Shown piece after piece: positions 32,464 to 44,242 of a DNA stretch of 64,000 nt (positions are counted from its first letter, which is position 1; the number at the start of each line of letters is the position of its first letter). This DNA comes from Maratus speciosus. Lineage: Eukaryota > Arthropoda > Arachnida > Araneae > Salticidae. A program made the translations under genes and the position numbers. Below the pieces are notes generated by a model that saw only the letters and a program-made list of their open reading frames with translations, had not been told where the DNA came from and ran no database searches. The DNA is taken from positions 17,282,981 to 17,346,980 of the forward strand of contig OZ010798.1 of the NCBI GenBank assembly GCA_963932465.1, in the 5' to 3' direction.

Positions 32464-33365
32464 CTAGTTAATCTAAAAACAAAAGTCAAAAAGCAATTTT
32501 GATTTATATTGAAATCACCTACTAAGTTAATAGAACTGTAAATTGGATGTTTAATTCATTTAAGTGGCATATACTATAATAAGATCTAATAGTGTAATGT
32601 TATCCTTTCATTAAAGCAACAAATAACTTATACAGTGAAACCTCCATTATCCAGCATTCAAGTAACCAGAAAGCTGAATTAGGAAAATATGAAAAACTCT
32701 GTTATTTTTCTCTTCCATAAACAGTTGAAAAATTTTTACTGCTGGAAAATTATTTATTCTAAATTATTTTTTACTTCTTTTATTTATTTAAGAATAAGAA
32801 ACCGTTATTTTAAAAGAAATATTTAACAAAGATCTTTGTAGAATATTATATTTTAAAAATTATATTTACGCAAGAATATTTTATAATTGAATATGTTTGG
32901 ATCATCTACACTTAATTCGAAATTAAAAAGAAGACACTCCAAAACAAGTTTTTTCTTTTGTTTTTGTTTTATTGTTGGATTTTTATCTATTTCAACTTTT
33001 CCTCTCCAGCTGGCGGCCGATGACTGAGATTCTATCAAAGTTTCGCATTGTTGAATTAGCGGAGAAAATCAACAGCCTAAACAGCAAACAAAAATAATAT
33101 TATATATAAAAAAAGAATGAAACGATACTCTTTTCTTTTGCTTACCTATTATTAAGAAAATAATTGCTATCACTTGCTAATTATCCAATTGCATTCAAAT
33201 TATCAGTGAATTCAAATAATAACAAAAAGGTTTTTTAACAAATTTCTATTAAAATACAATAAGTTTTCAGAAAGTTAGAGCCCCTCCCCAAAAAGCCCAC
33301 AAACTGAACCACTCCAAGAAAAAAAAAATCCGGATGACTCTGTAGTTTGTTTTTATCATGATCGG

Positions 33366-33561
33366 TTGGTTGGTTGTATTTATGACGGCCAATTATCTGC
33401 ACGAGGGATATAGGCCCAGGGGGGAGTGCCCTTCGTGGGGGTCTTTCTAAGGAAACCTAACCCGTATTAACGCTTGGAAATCCAAGGTTCGAAAAAAACC
33501 CACGAACACTCCGAACAATTAGGCCGACGGGCGCAATTGGGATCAAACCCAGCACCTCCCG
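33366..33561 (-). mobile_element. tRNA-derived SINE fragment with 14-bp target duplication
   Basis: TTTATCATGATCGG occurs at 33352-33365 and again at 33562-33575, an exact 14-bp direct duplication typical of LINE-mediated insertion. Between them, on the minus strand, the element begins GGGAGGTGCTGGGTTTGATC, a box-B-like sequence near the 5' end, and finishes with an AACCAACC simple repeat. Box A is missing, so the copy is probably 5'-truncated. The open frames on both strands are incidental. A similar GGTTGGTTG stretch occurs near 36175. Confidence 0.75.
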
Positions 33562-33579
33562 TTTATCATGATCGGAAAA

Positions 33580-34718
33580 GTAAGATTTTATCAGCTTGCA
33601 TCTGATAATACTCTTATCTGTGCGGAAAGAAATCTTTATTATACTGAGTTTGCTGCACCTGTTCTTGGCCTGTGTGGGGCGGGTATAATTGAGACAACCC
33701 AAGTGAGTCACACAGATTTTAATTTTCCGATCTTCCAAGTGCTTTTTATTGAAAGGAAGAAAAATAGGGCAGCATTAAAAAAAAATATATAGTGGGCACA
33801 AAGTTGATGTTTTAGGAAAAAGGCATAGTGCATTGTTCACTTTTAAAAAGAGCTTTCAAAAAACGTCTAACAAGATCACTAGTTGCTTTGTCGACTTTAT
33901 TAGTTTTGTTATTTCCCATGTTGAAAGTTACTAAATTAGCACATAGTAATAGCAGCATCTGTTATTCATCTTAGTCCTACATTAAAGTCTAATGAGATGT
34001 CTAATTATACGTGTAAATAATGTAACATTATTAAAAATTAATAAACAAATTTAGAAATTACACAAAGTAAAAATTTTAAAATTTCTTTTTATTTTATATT
34101 TTTACTGCTTTATTGTAACATTATATAAATAATCAATCGCATCTCAGCACACAAGGTTTAATAATTAAAATATTTAAAACTTTGTTTCTGTTTTATTTTC
34201 TGTCACATTAGCTACTTTTATCTACAATATATAAATAATAAGTCATCTAAATTACCCAACCCAAATTCCTGCATTCCTTCTTTGCTCCTATCCAAAAGCC
34301 TAACACACGTAGTTTAAAATTCCTGAAATTCAACTTTTTAAAATTTTCGTTTGATTCATTATTCTGTGATTATAATACATAATGATTTGAAGATTAAGTT
34401 ACTGCATCTTAATATTTTACTAGTTTGTTTCTATTTTCTATTTTTTTTTCTTTGAGATCTTTATTGGTGTCATGTTACAAAAATATAAACATTTATGAGT
34501 CTATTGGTATAACAAAATGTCAATTATTTATCTGGTTCTATAACAGAAGTTCCACAGAACTTGTTTTCATAAATAGGTATACCCACATGAGAAGAATATT
34601 CCTAATTGTCTTAAAATGACTTTGTGTATGCGCTTATAGAGATCTTTCTTGTGAGCTGTTGCATATCCTCTACATATAAAATCAGTTTTTCATCCTGACA
34701 TGTTTTTTTTTATTACAG
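33580..34718. other. Intron 8, last part, no gene seen
   Basis: AT-rich intron ending with the T-rich acceptor TTTTTTTTTATTACAG at 34718. Short open frames at 33568 and 34425 show no coding signature. Confidence 0.35.
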
Positions 34719-35618
34719 AGTGTGCAGAAGGTGGAACATGTTGACAAAGAGTGCAGTTTTGTGAAAAGAGGTAGATGTTGGGTTTTACAAGCGTCATGAG
34801 TGCCAGACTACACTAGCGAAAGCCTTTGTAAATCTTTTACCACCTTGTGTCATTTCCCTAGGAATAAATTTTCTTGATTATAATAATCAAACTGGACGAT
34901 TGAATTTTGAACAGCTATCCGTAACGCTGCAAGAAAGATGTCCCCTTCTCAAAAAGTTAATGTTGCAGATTGCTTTATTATCAGATTGTCTTCCATCAAT
35001 TATCGATTTATGTTCTCAATTTTTGCCAAATCTGCAAGTATTGGAATTTTCGAGACTAAATTTTCTGACTATCCTGCAAGAGATGAATGGGGTAGTACTT
35101 CTAAAATCGAAGTTTTACGTATCAGTTATTGTAGTTTTGGACGTATTAATAAGTGTCCTATCTCCAAAATGCTTAACTTGAAAAAGTTATTTTTATTTTA
35201 TACGTCTATAGATGACAGCTGGTTTGAAGGTGACACTTCTTTTTTGACTCACTTGCATATGTTAAATCTGGGCTTCTCATGGATTGGTTTCAATGTATTT
35301 AAAAAAATACGGAACCATGCACTTAATTTGGAAGAATTATATTTATGTGAAGCATTAGTAAATGACAAAGATTTTAATTTTAATAATACTGTGTTTCCTC
35401 GTCTGAAGACAATCTGTCTTAAACATTGCAGCAGAAGCAGAGTGACTTGCAAGGGTGTTGTCTCCCTAATTCAGTCATGCCAGGCATTAGAAAACGTTTA
35501 TGTTAATGAAGATGTCGCTGAGTCCTATGCAAAACATTCATTCGCCATTGTCAACAAATGTAAGTCAGGAATCGTAAAATCTGATGGAAACTGCTATCAG
35601 TGCCATAATGTAAATTAA
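34719..35618 (+). pseudogene. Exon 9: F-box C-terminal half plus leucine-rich repeats, disrupted
   Basis: The first base completes Arg from exon 8, then VCRRWNMLT matches the second half of the F-box (VCxxWxxL). Three disruptions in the ancestral frame are visible here and in exon 8: TAA at 31129, TGA at 34762-34764 where F-boxes have Trp (VL*KEV for VLWKEV), and a missing base in the T-run at 35061-35064 that shifts from the frame of LPNLQVLEFSRLNF to that of KIEVLRISYCSFG. Beyond it the frame stays open to TAA at 35616-35618 with LRR-type segments (MLNLKKLFLFYTS, LTHLHMLNLGF, ALNLEELYLCEA, FPRLKTICLKHC). FBXL-type proteins use such repeats to bind substrates. The few lesions suggest recent loss of constraint or assembly error. 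Confidence 0.8.
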
Positions 35619-35625
35619 TGGTGTA

Positions 35626-35631
35626 AATAAA
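35626..35631 (+). terminator. Polyadenylation signal AATAAA
   Basis: AATAAA lies 8 nt after the final stop of exon 9, with another AATAAA at about 35670 and a duplicate of that one about 96 bp later. These are plausible 3'-end processing signals for the THAP/F-box gene. Cleavage site not determinable. Confidence 0.55.
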
Positions 35632-35640
35632 AAGCGATTA

Positions 35641-35832
35641 TTTTAATTGTCATCTAGATAATTGTAATTTAAATAAATTTGTTTTAATGATTAATGTACG
35701 GTCATGTTTTATTTTGTTATGAGTTACAGTAGGGTATTTTAATTGTCATCTAGATAATTGTAATTTAAATAAATTTGTTTTAATGATTAATGTACGGTCA
35801 TGTTTTATTTTGTTATGAGTTACAGTAGGGGA
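35641..35832 (+). repeat. 96-bp tandem duplication in the 3' flank
   Basis: The unit TTTTAATTGTCATCTAGATA... through GAGTTACAGTAGGG is repeated exactly or almost so, starting at 35641 and 35737. It duplicates one of the AATAAA signals and ends exactly where the pogo-like element begins (TA at 35827-35828). Confidence 0.85.
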
Positions 35833-35892
35833 AGTTGGCCTAAAATGATCCTCTTAATGGGAAAACTTGTGTAAAATAACATAACTGTTTAA
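35829..35892 (+). mobile_element. Left 64 bp of pogo-like element copy 2
   Basis: Starts GGGGAAGTTGGCCTAAAATG next to TA and follows copy 1 (from 9858) closely through AAAACTTGTGTAAAAT to ACTGTTTAAA, then stops at CCCTAGTAGCA. The rest of this element resumes at 54712 in the same orientation. Confidence 0.8.
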
Positions 35893-37346
35893 ACCCTAGT
35901 AGCAAATTGTGTCTGGCCCTTGAATGGCCTCTCATCGAAATCCGATTACACGATAAGTGGCCGATTATCGTATGCTCATCGGACAGGGATGATTTTCATC
36001 GGAAATTACTCAGAAATGTCTCATTGGCCTTAGATCAATGGATGATCGCAACCTGATGAATTTTAGAAAAAAATATGATGAATCCCCGAGGAGTACGATT
36101 TCATGACGATGAATGTCCGATGACTTTTAGATGAGTTATCAACCAAATTTTGATGAGAAAGCGATGAATTATAGATTGGTTGGTTGGGTGTATAAATGAA
36201 AGCGATTTCAGAATATTTATTTTCAGATTTTGCGAAATATACATACATTAAAATTTTAGGAGTTAGAAATTTAAATATGCTCACTTTTAATTTCTATTAG
36301 CTTTACTACAATCATTTGAAACAAAATATTTAAACAAAAATATCCAAATTTTGTTTTATTTTTTGAGGGGGGAGGGGGGCTGAATTAAAGTTCCATATTT
36401 TCTTAGTTTATTTCTGAACAAATACTACTCCTTCATTTAAATAATCCTATTAAATTCTATTATTTATCCTCTTCCTAGAGCCTTTTATTTTAAATAAAGT
36501 TTGCTTGCTGAACTCAAACTGATTTATTAAAAAAAAAAAAAAAAAGGCTCTAAAAAAGGGATTTTCCAATATTAATACTTAAAAAGGGGATTTTTTAAGT
36601 ATTAATATTGGACTAACAATTACCACTGTTATTGTTTATCATTTTGTTTGATAGAAATATTTTAAAATAATTTTGTTAATTCTAAATTATTGTTGTGCTT
36701 TGATAAGTTTTTGCCCTTTAAATTTTTCATTTTAAAATGTGAAAGGTTATTTCTTTCATTTTATTCAACTTTAAGAGATGAAAAATGCATTGGGCCTTTT
36801 TTCTACCAAGGTACATATGAATAATTCAGTAAGTTATACTATTGTATAAACACTCATAACTCACAAGAGTGCATATTTTTAAATAAGCATTTTTTGGAGG
36901 GGTGGAGGGTTAAGGTGGGATTCAGGTGTCTAATTAGGTACAATTTAGGTCTGTTCGGAGATCCTTGACAAGAGGCATACAAAAGAAAAAGGCCCTCACA
37001 CCCTCCTCGTTTAAATAAAGACCATTTTTTATCACACAAACTGTCCCAAACACATACCCATATTTGCCAATAAGCCGTTTTTCCCAAAAATAAATACTTT
37101 GAACCAGAAAATTTAATTAAATGTGTCTTGCCTCTATGTGGTAGAGATTTGAAATATACTTTATTTCATTAAATAAAATTTCTGGTTTAAAGTTTTTTTC
37201 TTAAATATTTCATAATTCATATCTGTAAAGTATAAAAAATAAAACTCTTGAAGAAGCACACCGTAATAACAGATTATATTTCTAAAACAAATGTATGAAT
37301 TAGGTTCAGCTTTGCAAGTCCCTTTTTTAATTCAAATCCATTTCAT

Positions 37347-37553
37347 TTAACCCCTTGAGAAAGTGATTGTGTTCCTGTAATGTTAAATTCACACCGGATC
37401 TTTGAAAATTTTTGTTTCAAAATAAGGAAAAGCAATTTTACAAGTTTTTTCCATCAAAGTTACAAAAATAAAATTTATTTAAAAGTTTCCGGTGCAAATC
37501 TTGATTAAATTTAGGTGAGATAAAATATATCCCATCACCTCTCAAGGGGTTAA
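37347..37553. mobile_element. piggyBac-type MITE, TTAA target duplication
   Basis: TTAA at 37347-37350 and 37550-37553 flanks perfect inverted ends CCCCTTGAGA and TCTCAAGGGG. The interior is about 180 bp and noncoding. TTAA duplications with C-rich TIRs are typical of piggyBac-type nonautonomous elements. Confidence 0.8.
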
Positions 37554-38138
37554 TATTCACAACTTTCATGTCTACGGTTAATTTCTTTTCTATTAGTACT
37601 ACCTAGATGTTTAAGGAAAAATCTTATGTCACGCTGATACTTCAAGACTGTATTGTCTGTGAAAACTTCTGTAAAGTAGGTCTTTCCCCCTCTGAAATAT
37701 TTGTATCTTTAATATGATTTAAGAAAAATAGATAGAAAAACTATTTTAATTAATATTTTAATAATTATTGATCAATCTAATTGTCCAATTTATTTGAAAA
37801 TAACTTTTTGAGCCTTTCTGATAATTTTTTTCCCAAAACACTACTGCGATGATTTTTTTCATTCAAAAAATTTACATAAATTTATATTCATTATGGAATT
37901 GGGCTTCATTAGCACAGGATCAACATTCTCTGGAAGTGTAGGAAAAAAATTTTCAACACCTAAACTTACGCATCCAGATGCATAGGTCACAATAGTTGAA
38001 TGCGAACAAATCCACACAACGTGGAATAAGGAAAGGCTTTAATGCTCGTGATATTATTTAAAATGTTTAACTGTTTTTGTTTATTAATCCATAAATTTCA
38101 TGACTGAAACAAAATTTAAAATACTACTGTAGTAGTTA

Positions 38139-38321
38139 TACAGTCAAACCTCGTTAACATAAATTTCAAGGCAAATTAAAAGTTTTTCCCTCATGTTATC
38201 ATCAATAGTTTATATTATTAGTAACAAAATCGTTGTATTAATTTTGACAGGCATTGTAGGAACAATTCATATTAAAAGTATACCAGGTTAATTCTGTACA
38301 TGTTAATGAGGTTTGAATGTA
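38139..38321. mobile_element. Short TA-flanked MITE (pogo/Tigger type ends)
   Basis: The left end TACAGTCAAACCTCGTTAAC and the right end (reverse complement TACATTCAAACCTCATTAAC) are inverted over about 24 bp with TA on both sides. Total length is about 183 bp, noncoding. CAGT(C/A)AAACCTCG starts are typical of Tigger/pogo-type MITEs and resemble the larger element at 43083. Confidence 0.75.
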
Positions 38322-38368
38322 CTTTTTGTTGTTTAATAGCAACATCCATCTCCTGTTAGTTTCTGTTT

Positions 38369-38529
38369 CATAGCTGCCAACTTGTACGTATTTTTCTTAC
38401 CACTAAAATTTTATAGAATTTTTTTATTTATTTAAACGTTAAAATTGCTTGAATTGCGGTGATTAAATTAACTAAAATTTTCTGTTACATTTTAGTGGTA
38501 TGAAAAATCCGTACAAGTTGGCAGCTATG
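38369..38529. mobile_element. 161-bp MITE with about 40-bp inverted ends
   Basis: CATAGCTGCCAACTTGTACG followed by TATTTTTCTTACCACTAAAAT is repeated in inverse at the right end (ATTTTAGTGGTATGAAAAAT, then CCGTACAAGTTGGCAGCTATG). The spacer is about 75 bp. Noncoding. Confidence 0.8.
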
Positions 38530-39182
38530 CTGTTTAGATATTAGGGCAGATGACTGAAAAAATACATTATCTTAATTCATTTTTTTTTTTCAGTTTTATA
38601 TCTCTATGCCTACATAAAACATCACATTAATGTTAGCTATTTTATCTTATTGTTTCTAAACTTGAAGTGTTGTTTTAAGAATCTACATATACTATCTGCA
38701 TTTTTTAATTACTACATTAATAAAATACCCCAATTTCTAGTGCATACTCTGCTGATCAAACAAACATGTTTAGATCCAGAAATGTTAATAAATAAGATTT
38801 ATCTTATTTCTATTTTCTACATATTATGCAACATATTTAAAGAAACTTTCTTGATGTAAAATTTATTGGATCGGCTGCAAACTATGTACATCTGAAATTA
38901 GAGTACACAAAAAGTACTTAAATTCTGTTCAATTAACTTGCTCATTTCATATAAATGTACTATTTGAAAGTTTTATTAAGGTTAAACAATGGCAGAAAAA
39001 AAAAATTGTTGCTTCTTCCCGTAACTCTTCATAGAAATCTAAACACAAATCTTCCAAGTTAAATAAGTTTCTGAAGCAATTTATTGTCACAGAATGATTC
39101 AAACGTGGCTGTGTACATTCACATCCCATAAAAAAGTAGAAGTAATAAAATATTTATTGAATATTCATGCATAAGAATTAAA

Positions 39183-39437
39183 TGAGGACGTCAGTTTCAA
39201 AACTTGTCTTATCTAAAAGTTAAAAAATCGAGTTTTCTCTGTCATTCTATTCTACTGGTACTGGTGGACATGAATTGAGAAAACAATACAATCTGCAAAA
39301 CACTAGCTTTACTGTGTATTTCTGGCATTGTAAAATCTTGGTTTAGAATGAAGACCAATGGACGTGATCAGAGGTTTTTCACGATTTCTGAAAATTTGAT
39401 TTTCTGGATAAGGCAAATTTTGAAACTCATGTCCTCA
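39183..39437. mobile_element. TTGAGGACGTCAG-family inverted-repeat element, copy 2
   Basis: The ends TGAGGACGTCAGTTTCAAAA and (right, reverse complement) TTGAGGACATGAGTTTCAAAA match each other and the copy at 7745-7950, with related interiors. The copy here is 50 bp longer. No coding capacity. Confidence 0.6.
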
Positions 39438-39439
39438 AA

Positions 39440-41496
39440 TATAGCTAATAATTTCAAAAGCAAACTTTAATTAACTCTGATATAAATTTAAGATTTATTT
39501 ATTTTTAAATAACACATAATATAACATACACATCAAAAGAAATTCAAGGTAAGTTTAAATATATAAGTGCATCAATTACACTGTTTATAATTAATGTTCC
39601 AACAGGAACAAACAAAAACTAATGCATTTAAAATAACTTCGGAAAAAAAAATCGCAAGGGAAGGTTGATCTGTATTTTCCATTTCAAGTCAGTCATCTGG
39701 GTAATTACATGAAGTATCTTGTTTTAGAAGTGTTCTAGCCAAATTATCAGGACGGAATGCCATCTTTTCTTAAATGTAGCTAACAAAACTGCTGACAATA
39801 TTTCATTTTCTGCAGTGTAGAGAGGGGATATCATGAATGTCATCAGATGTAAAATGCAGTTCACAAAGCTAGACAAAAAGAGAAAAAAATAGTAAATTTT
39901 TGTGCATAATCATGTGTTGTGTATATACATATAAAACTGTGGTTTATTTCAGTAAGCTTTATTTAGTACCCTTGTATTTTATTTCAATGAGAGATATATG
40001 GGGTCATTCAAAAAAGTCCATTTTGAAATTTTTAAGAAAGAAAAAATATCTTTTGAAAAGGATTGAATACTTATTCAAAAAAGAAACTGAAGGTGAATTT
40101 GGGATTTTGGCCCCAGCTTAGCATTTTTTTTTTTTTTTTTTAATCTTGGATTTTTTGGGTCTGCACAATTTGAAATAACAGCAAAATTGTAAAAATTTTA
40201 AGCCAAGATAGAATTTGTTAAGGCCAAACCTGAAAATTTTAGTCTGTGCAGACCTTTAATGTCTACTGTTATTTCAGTTAATTTTTCTATATACAAGTTA
40301 AAATTAACAAACATAAAACTTTCCAAATAGGAACCGGCAAATTTGCAAAGAAAAAAAAATTAAGACTTCATATACAAAATTACACTTTGTTTCTATAAAC
40401 AGTTTCAGTGTTTAAATAACCATTTTACAAAGGGCCAATTTTGGAGATTTTCTTCAGATTGAAACCTGGCACTTATCAAGTATACCCTACAGATTTCACC
40501 CAAAATCTTATTTCAAACAACAAAAACCAGCTTTTTGCTATGAAGAAAAGGTGGTTTTATGATTTCATGGAATCCTCTATAATTTTCTTTAAAGGCAGGA
40601 TACCATTCATTGAGCCGAAAAAGTAGGTCAATTTCATCCTCCCCCCCCATAGAAAGAATAAAGTACCACAAAAACTGAATTTAACCAGTTATTATTCATA
40701 GTTTGTAGTATAACAGATATTTTTTATTATACAACAACCCCAGTAGCAGAAAATTCTCCATGTGCCTGTGACAGATACTTCAGGGACAAAAAATAATCTG
40801 CAGGTAAAATATTTTTACAATTGAAGCGTTAATTAATCAATCACTTACATGTAACGTTTTTAGACATTTTAAAATATTTTATTAATAACAATATTAACTT
40901 TTTGTATTAAGTAATAAAGAAAGAGCTAAACATAATACTATGAAGCAAAATAAAGGTCTGACGAAGAAGAATCTGCAAAAGAGAAAAGAAAATCTGCGAA
41001 GCTCGTCTCCTGTTTCGAACATTCTGCTACCGGGACAACAACTATTAAAACTGATGGCAATATTGTCAGTTGCATATACAACATTTTTAGCATGACATGT
41101 AAAATACAGTTTAAATGGATCACCCAATCATGTTTTTCTTTTTGGAAATAGCAGAATATTTTGCGGGCCCATCAGCCTTTTACATATGTAATTATAATAT
41201 ATTCTTTGAGCTACACCGAAGTTAAGAGATAAAAGTTTTCAGAAAAAAGATGACACTTTTTTTCTGAAAACAATTTCACTCCCCCCCCCCCCCCAAAAAA
41301 AAAAATTAAATTTCAATGAACTGCTGTAAAATTTGTAAAAAGTTTACACCACCATCGTTATTTTATGTCACACAGACCTTTCGATTTGAGACACACTGCA
41401 CGCAGATTGAAGAGAAAATTTACCATTTTGGCTTTATTTTCAGTCACACAGATAATTTTACAACATCTGTTTTATTTCAGGTCCAAGGTGCATAAA
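39440..41496. other. AT-rich block, no gene recognised
   Basis: Contains a T-tract at about 40125-40141, a C-tract with adjoining A-tract at 41281-41305, and short open frames on both strands (for example a minus-strand frame at 40894-41127 with a Cys/Phe-rich tail). None has a recognisable motif, splice support or composition change. Confidence 0.3.
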
Positions 41497-41500
41497 ACCA

Positions 41501-41502
<2 letters not shown>

Positions 41503-41550
<48 letters not shown>

Positions 41551-41628
41551 TTTTGTATAATTTTTATTCTTGGAAACCCGAGGAGAAAAAAAAAAGCCAA
41601 ATTTTCACAATTGGGGGGGGGGGGGGGG
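41503..41628. repeat. Long A-tract and G16 tract
   Basis: A run of about 42 A at 41503-41545 is followed by AT-rich sequence and 16 consecutive G at 41613-41628. The Lys-rich open frame through this region is an artefact of the homopolymers. Confidence 0.9.
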
Positions 41629-41925
41629 AGGAGTTTCCAATTTCGAAATTATTTATGTTTCCACAGACATGAGGGAGAAGAGGGGAAAAAAAGGGAGGGG
41701 TGAAAAAAAATAACAAAAATTTAAAAACAATTCATAAGCATTCAACGTTTATCTTTAAAAATCACACCTTTCAAAACTGCAAGTTTATGTAGTTAAAAAA
41801 ATTTTTCATTACAACACGTTAATTTGGCATGGGCCCGATTATTGAAAATTCATCCTTTTGATTGACACTTGGATAAAAAACATGAAATGGTCCTTAAAAA
41901 TAGACTTCTACACGGTTTTCTTGAT

Positions 41926-42385
41926 GTGTAATCATAATTATATTTATTAAACCATTTGAAAATTTTAAATGATAAAAAGAGTAGGCATATAAATTTTTAA
42001 ATACATTATTTTTTTATCTTTTCTACTTTTTAGTGTTTAAATATTTTGTTGTTGTAGATTCACAGTCAGTTGGCATATTTTCGAAGAAATGATTTGACAC
42101 ATTATCTTCATTGTTTTTGTACTCATAAACAATTATAACTACACTTCTTCTAAACTGTTTACTCAATGTGTAATCATAATTATATTAATATTAAACTATT
42201 TGAAAATTTGAAATGATAAAAAAGTAATATTTTTAAATACATTTTTTATTTATTTATATTTTCTACTTTTTAGTGCTTAAAATATTTTGTTACTGCAGAT
42301 TCACAGTCAGTTGGCATATTTTGGCAGAAATCATTTGACACATTATCTTCGTTGTTTTTGTACTCATAAATAATTACAACTGCAA
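41926..42385 (+). repeat. Tandem duplication, 242-bp unit, about 1.9 copies
   Basis: GTGTAATCATAATTATATT occurs at 41926 and 42168. The following sequence (TTTGAAAATTT, TTTTCTACTTTTTAGTG, AGATTCACAGTCAGTTGGCA, ATTTGACACATTATCTTC, TTGTTTTTGTACTCATAAA) repeats in order with few changes. Noncoding. Confidence 0.85.
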
Positions 42386-42598
42386 AAATTATTTGGCAAT
42401 TTATCAACATTTTCAAAATCAGTTTGTGGCAACCTTTATTTACATTTTAAAAACATTCACAGATTGAAATATCTTTATAAAATAGTTATCAATGTATCAA
42501 ACGCACAAACAATTATTTGTTTTATATTGATACGATTTAATATACACATTAAAAAACTATTAGTTTAATTTATGCATAAATAAAACATAACAATTAAT

Positions 42599-42601
<3 letters not shown>

Positions 42602-42628
<27 letters not shown>
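42602..42628. repeat. Short (TA)n microsatellite
   Basis: About 13 consecutive TA dinucleotides in AT-rich sequence. Nothing else is seen in the surrounding 42386-43080 except ordinary AT-rich DNA. Confidence 0.9.
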
Positions 42629-42629
<1 letters not shown>

Positions 42630-43082
42630 TAAGAAATAAGCCATATATAGTTAGACATTTTTTATTGGTCGCAATTTCACTTTCACGACAGTTTATAATA
42701 TTTGCCAAGAAATCACACCTTCTTAATCTTAACTCGGTCATGACTGAGTTATGTCATAGCCCCTATAATAAAGAAGTATTTGTTACATTAGTGTATAACT
42801 TAACATACTCTTTGAAGTAGCAAGAGACGTCAAGTTACATCTGGTAACTCAAAAACATTAACGTTTAACAGGGATCAGTTTATACCAACCAAAACACGAA
42901 TTTTCCGCTTAAAATCAATACGAATCCAACAACAAAAAAATTCTACAAACTGAAGAGAAAGGAAAGTAATATATATTTTAATACAATTATGGAAAAAAGT
43001 CTATAATTAAATGTTTCATATAAATACTGTCTTTTTTGCTTTGAACAGTTTGAACACATACAAATTTATTAATATTTAAATA

Positions 43083-44239
43083 CAGTAGAACCTCGATCCA
43101 TCGTTTTTCAAGGTGTGTGTGGAAAAAACGATAAATGCAGGAAAACGATGAATGTGGTTTAACGTCAAAACACGAAAAAAAAAAAAAAAAAAAAAAAGTT
43201 TAAGTATTACTTACTAATACATGCAATGTATACAGTATATTAATAAATACTAATTTGTTACAGACCAAACTGTAAAATAAATAAATCAAAGTTGTAGAAA
43301 ATGGATATTTATTCTAAAAATGAGTAATTTTATATTCAGTTTTTCGTTCATTTTTTAAATTAAACAACAAATTTTCAGGATGTACAACATATTTCTGGTC
43401 ATTTTCTGTAATTTCATGTACATATAAAAAAGTTCGTATAGTTTCAAATGCCGTAATTAAATCAGACAGACTTTGCGCTGGTGTAGGCTTAGCTTCATCG
43501 GCATGAACATTATCCTCTGCTTCTTCGCCATTATTTTCATTTTTTGCATCATCACACATTTCTTCTATGCTTAGGACACCACATGTCGCAACATCTCGAT
43601 CAATAGAAATATATCGTTAAATTTTGTAACAGAGACATCCTCTTTTACACTCAACCACTCTTCATTTGCATTATCGTCAGCATATTCATTATTTTTTTTC
43701 CCTTCTGTTGAGCATTCTTCATGAGTTTTTCGCAAAAAAACTGCATTTCACGAAACACTTCTGGATGGAATGAAGAAGTTACTCCATGCCAAGCTGAAAG
43801 TACAAAATGAATAGCCTGCAGAAGCTCTATTTTTGGAGTACGTTCTTTTGCTTATTCCATGAAACAAAGATATTTCACTAGCTTTCTTCTGTAAAATTGC
43901 TTAAAACAATTGATTATTCTGGCATCAAGAAGATGTACGACCTACGACCTCTTGATAATCTCTGCCCCCCCCCCCTCCCGAAACAGCTCAAATGAGTTAT
44001 TTTAGGATAAAAGAAGTAATTCCAGTTTGTATGTCATATGGATCCGCTTGACCTTCAATTTCATTTCGGTGGGGAGAAAAATTTTACAACGATGAATGCG
44101 GGAAAAAGATTTCTTGACGAACGATGAATGCAGGTTTCGTTAACATTATTTAAGTATAATTTGTGCAGGGACCATAGAAGTAAAATGATCAATGTGGGAA
44201 AACGATGGATGCTGGAACGATAGATCGGGGGTTTCACTG
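43083..44239 (-). mobile_element. Tigger/pogo-type transposon, degenerate
   Basis: TA at 43081-43082 and 44240-44241 flanks inverted ends: CAGTAGAACCTCGATCCATC on the left and, in reverse complement, CAGTGAAACCCCCGATCTATC on the right. The minus strand encodes remnants of the C-terminal third of a Tigger-type transposase: LLDARIINCFKQFYRRKL (compare the family's LDAGIIKxFKxxYR), then LLQAIHFVLSAWHGV (about 43730-43940), and an acidic tail at 43314-43559. Stops and frameshifts interrupt it, and the N-terminal DNA-binding part is not seen. A poly-A of about 24 lies at 43173-43196. It is inactive. Confidence 0.8.
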
Positions 44240-44242
44240 TAT

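Noticed and set aside
32632..33080. Tigger-like MITE starting CAGTGAAACCTCCATTATCC
   Set aside because: The left end looks like a pogo/Tigger terminus, but no matching inverted right end was found, so no element was called.
31129..34764. Possibility that the TAA and TGA are recoded or read through
   Set aside because: A separate one-base frameshift near 35061 also breaks the frame, so readthrough alone would not restore the product. Decay or sequence error is simpler.
41365..41703. 112-codon Lys-rich open frame
   Set aside because: It runs through an A42 tract and a G16 tract. No coding character outside the homopolymers.
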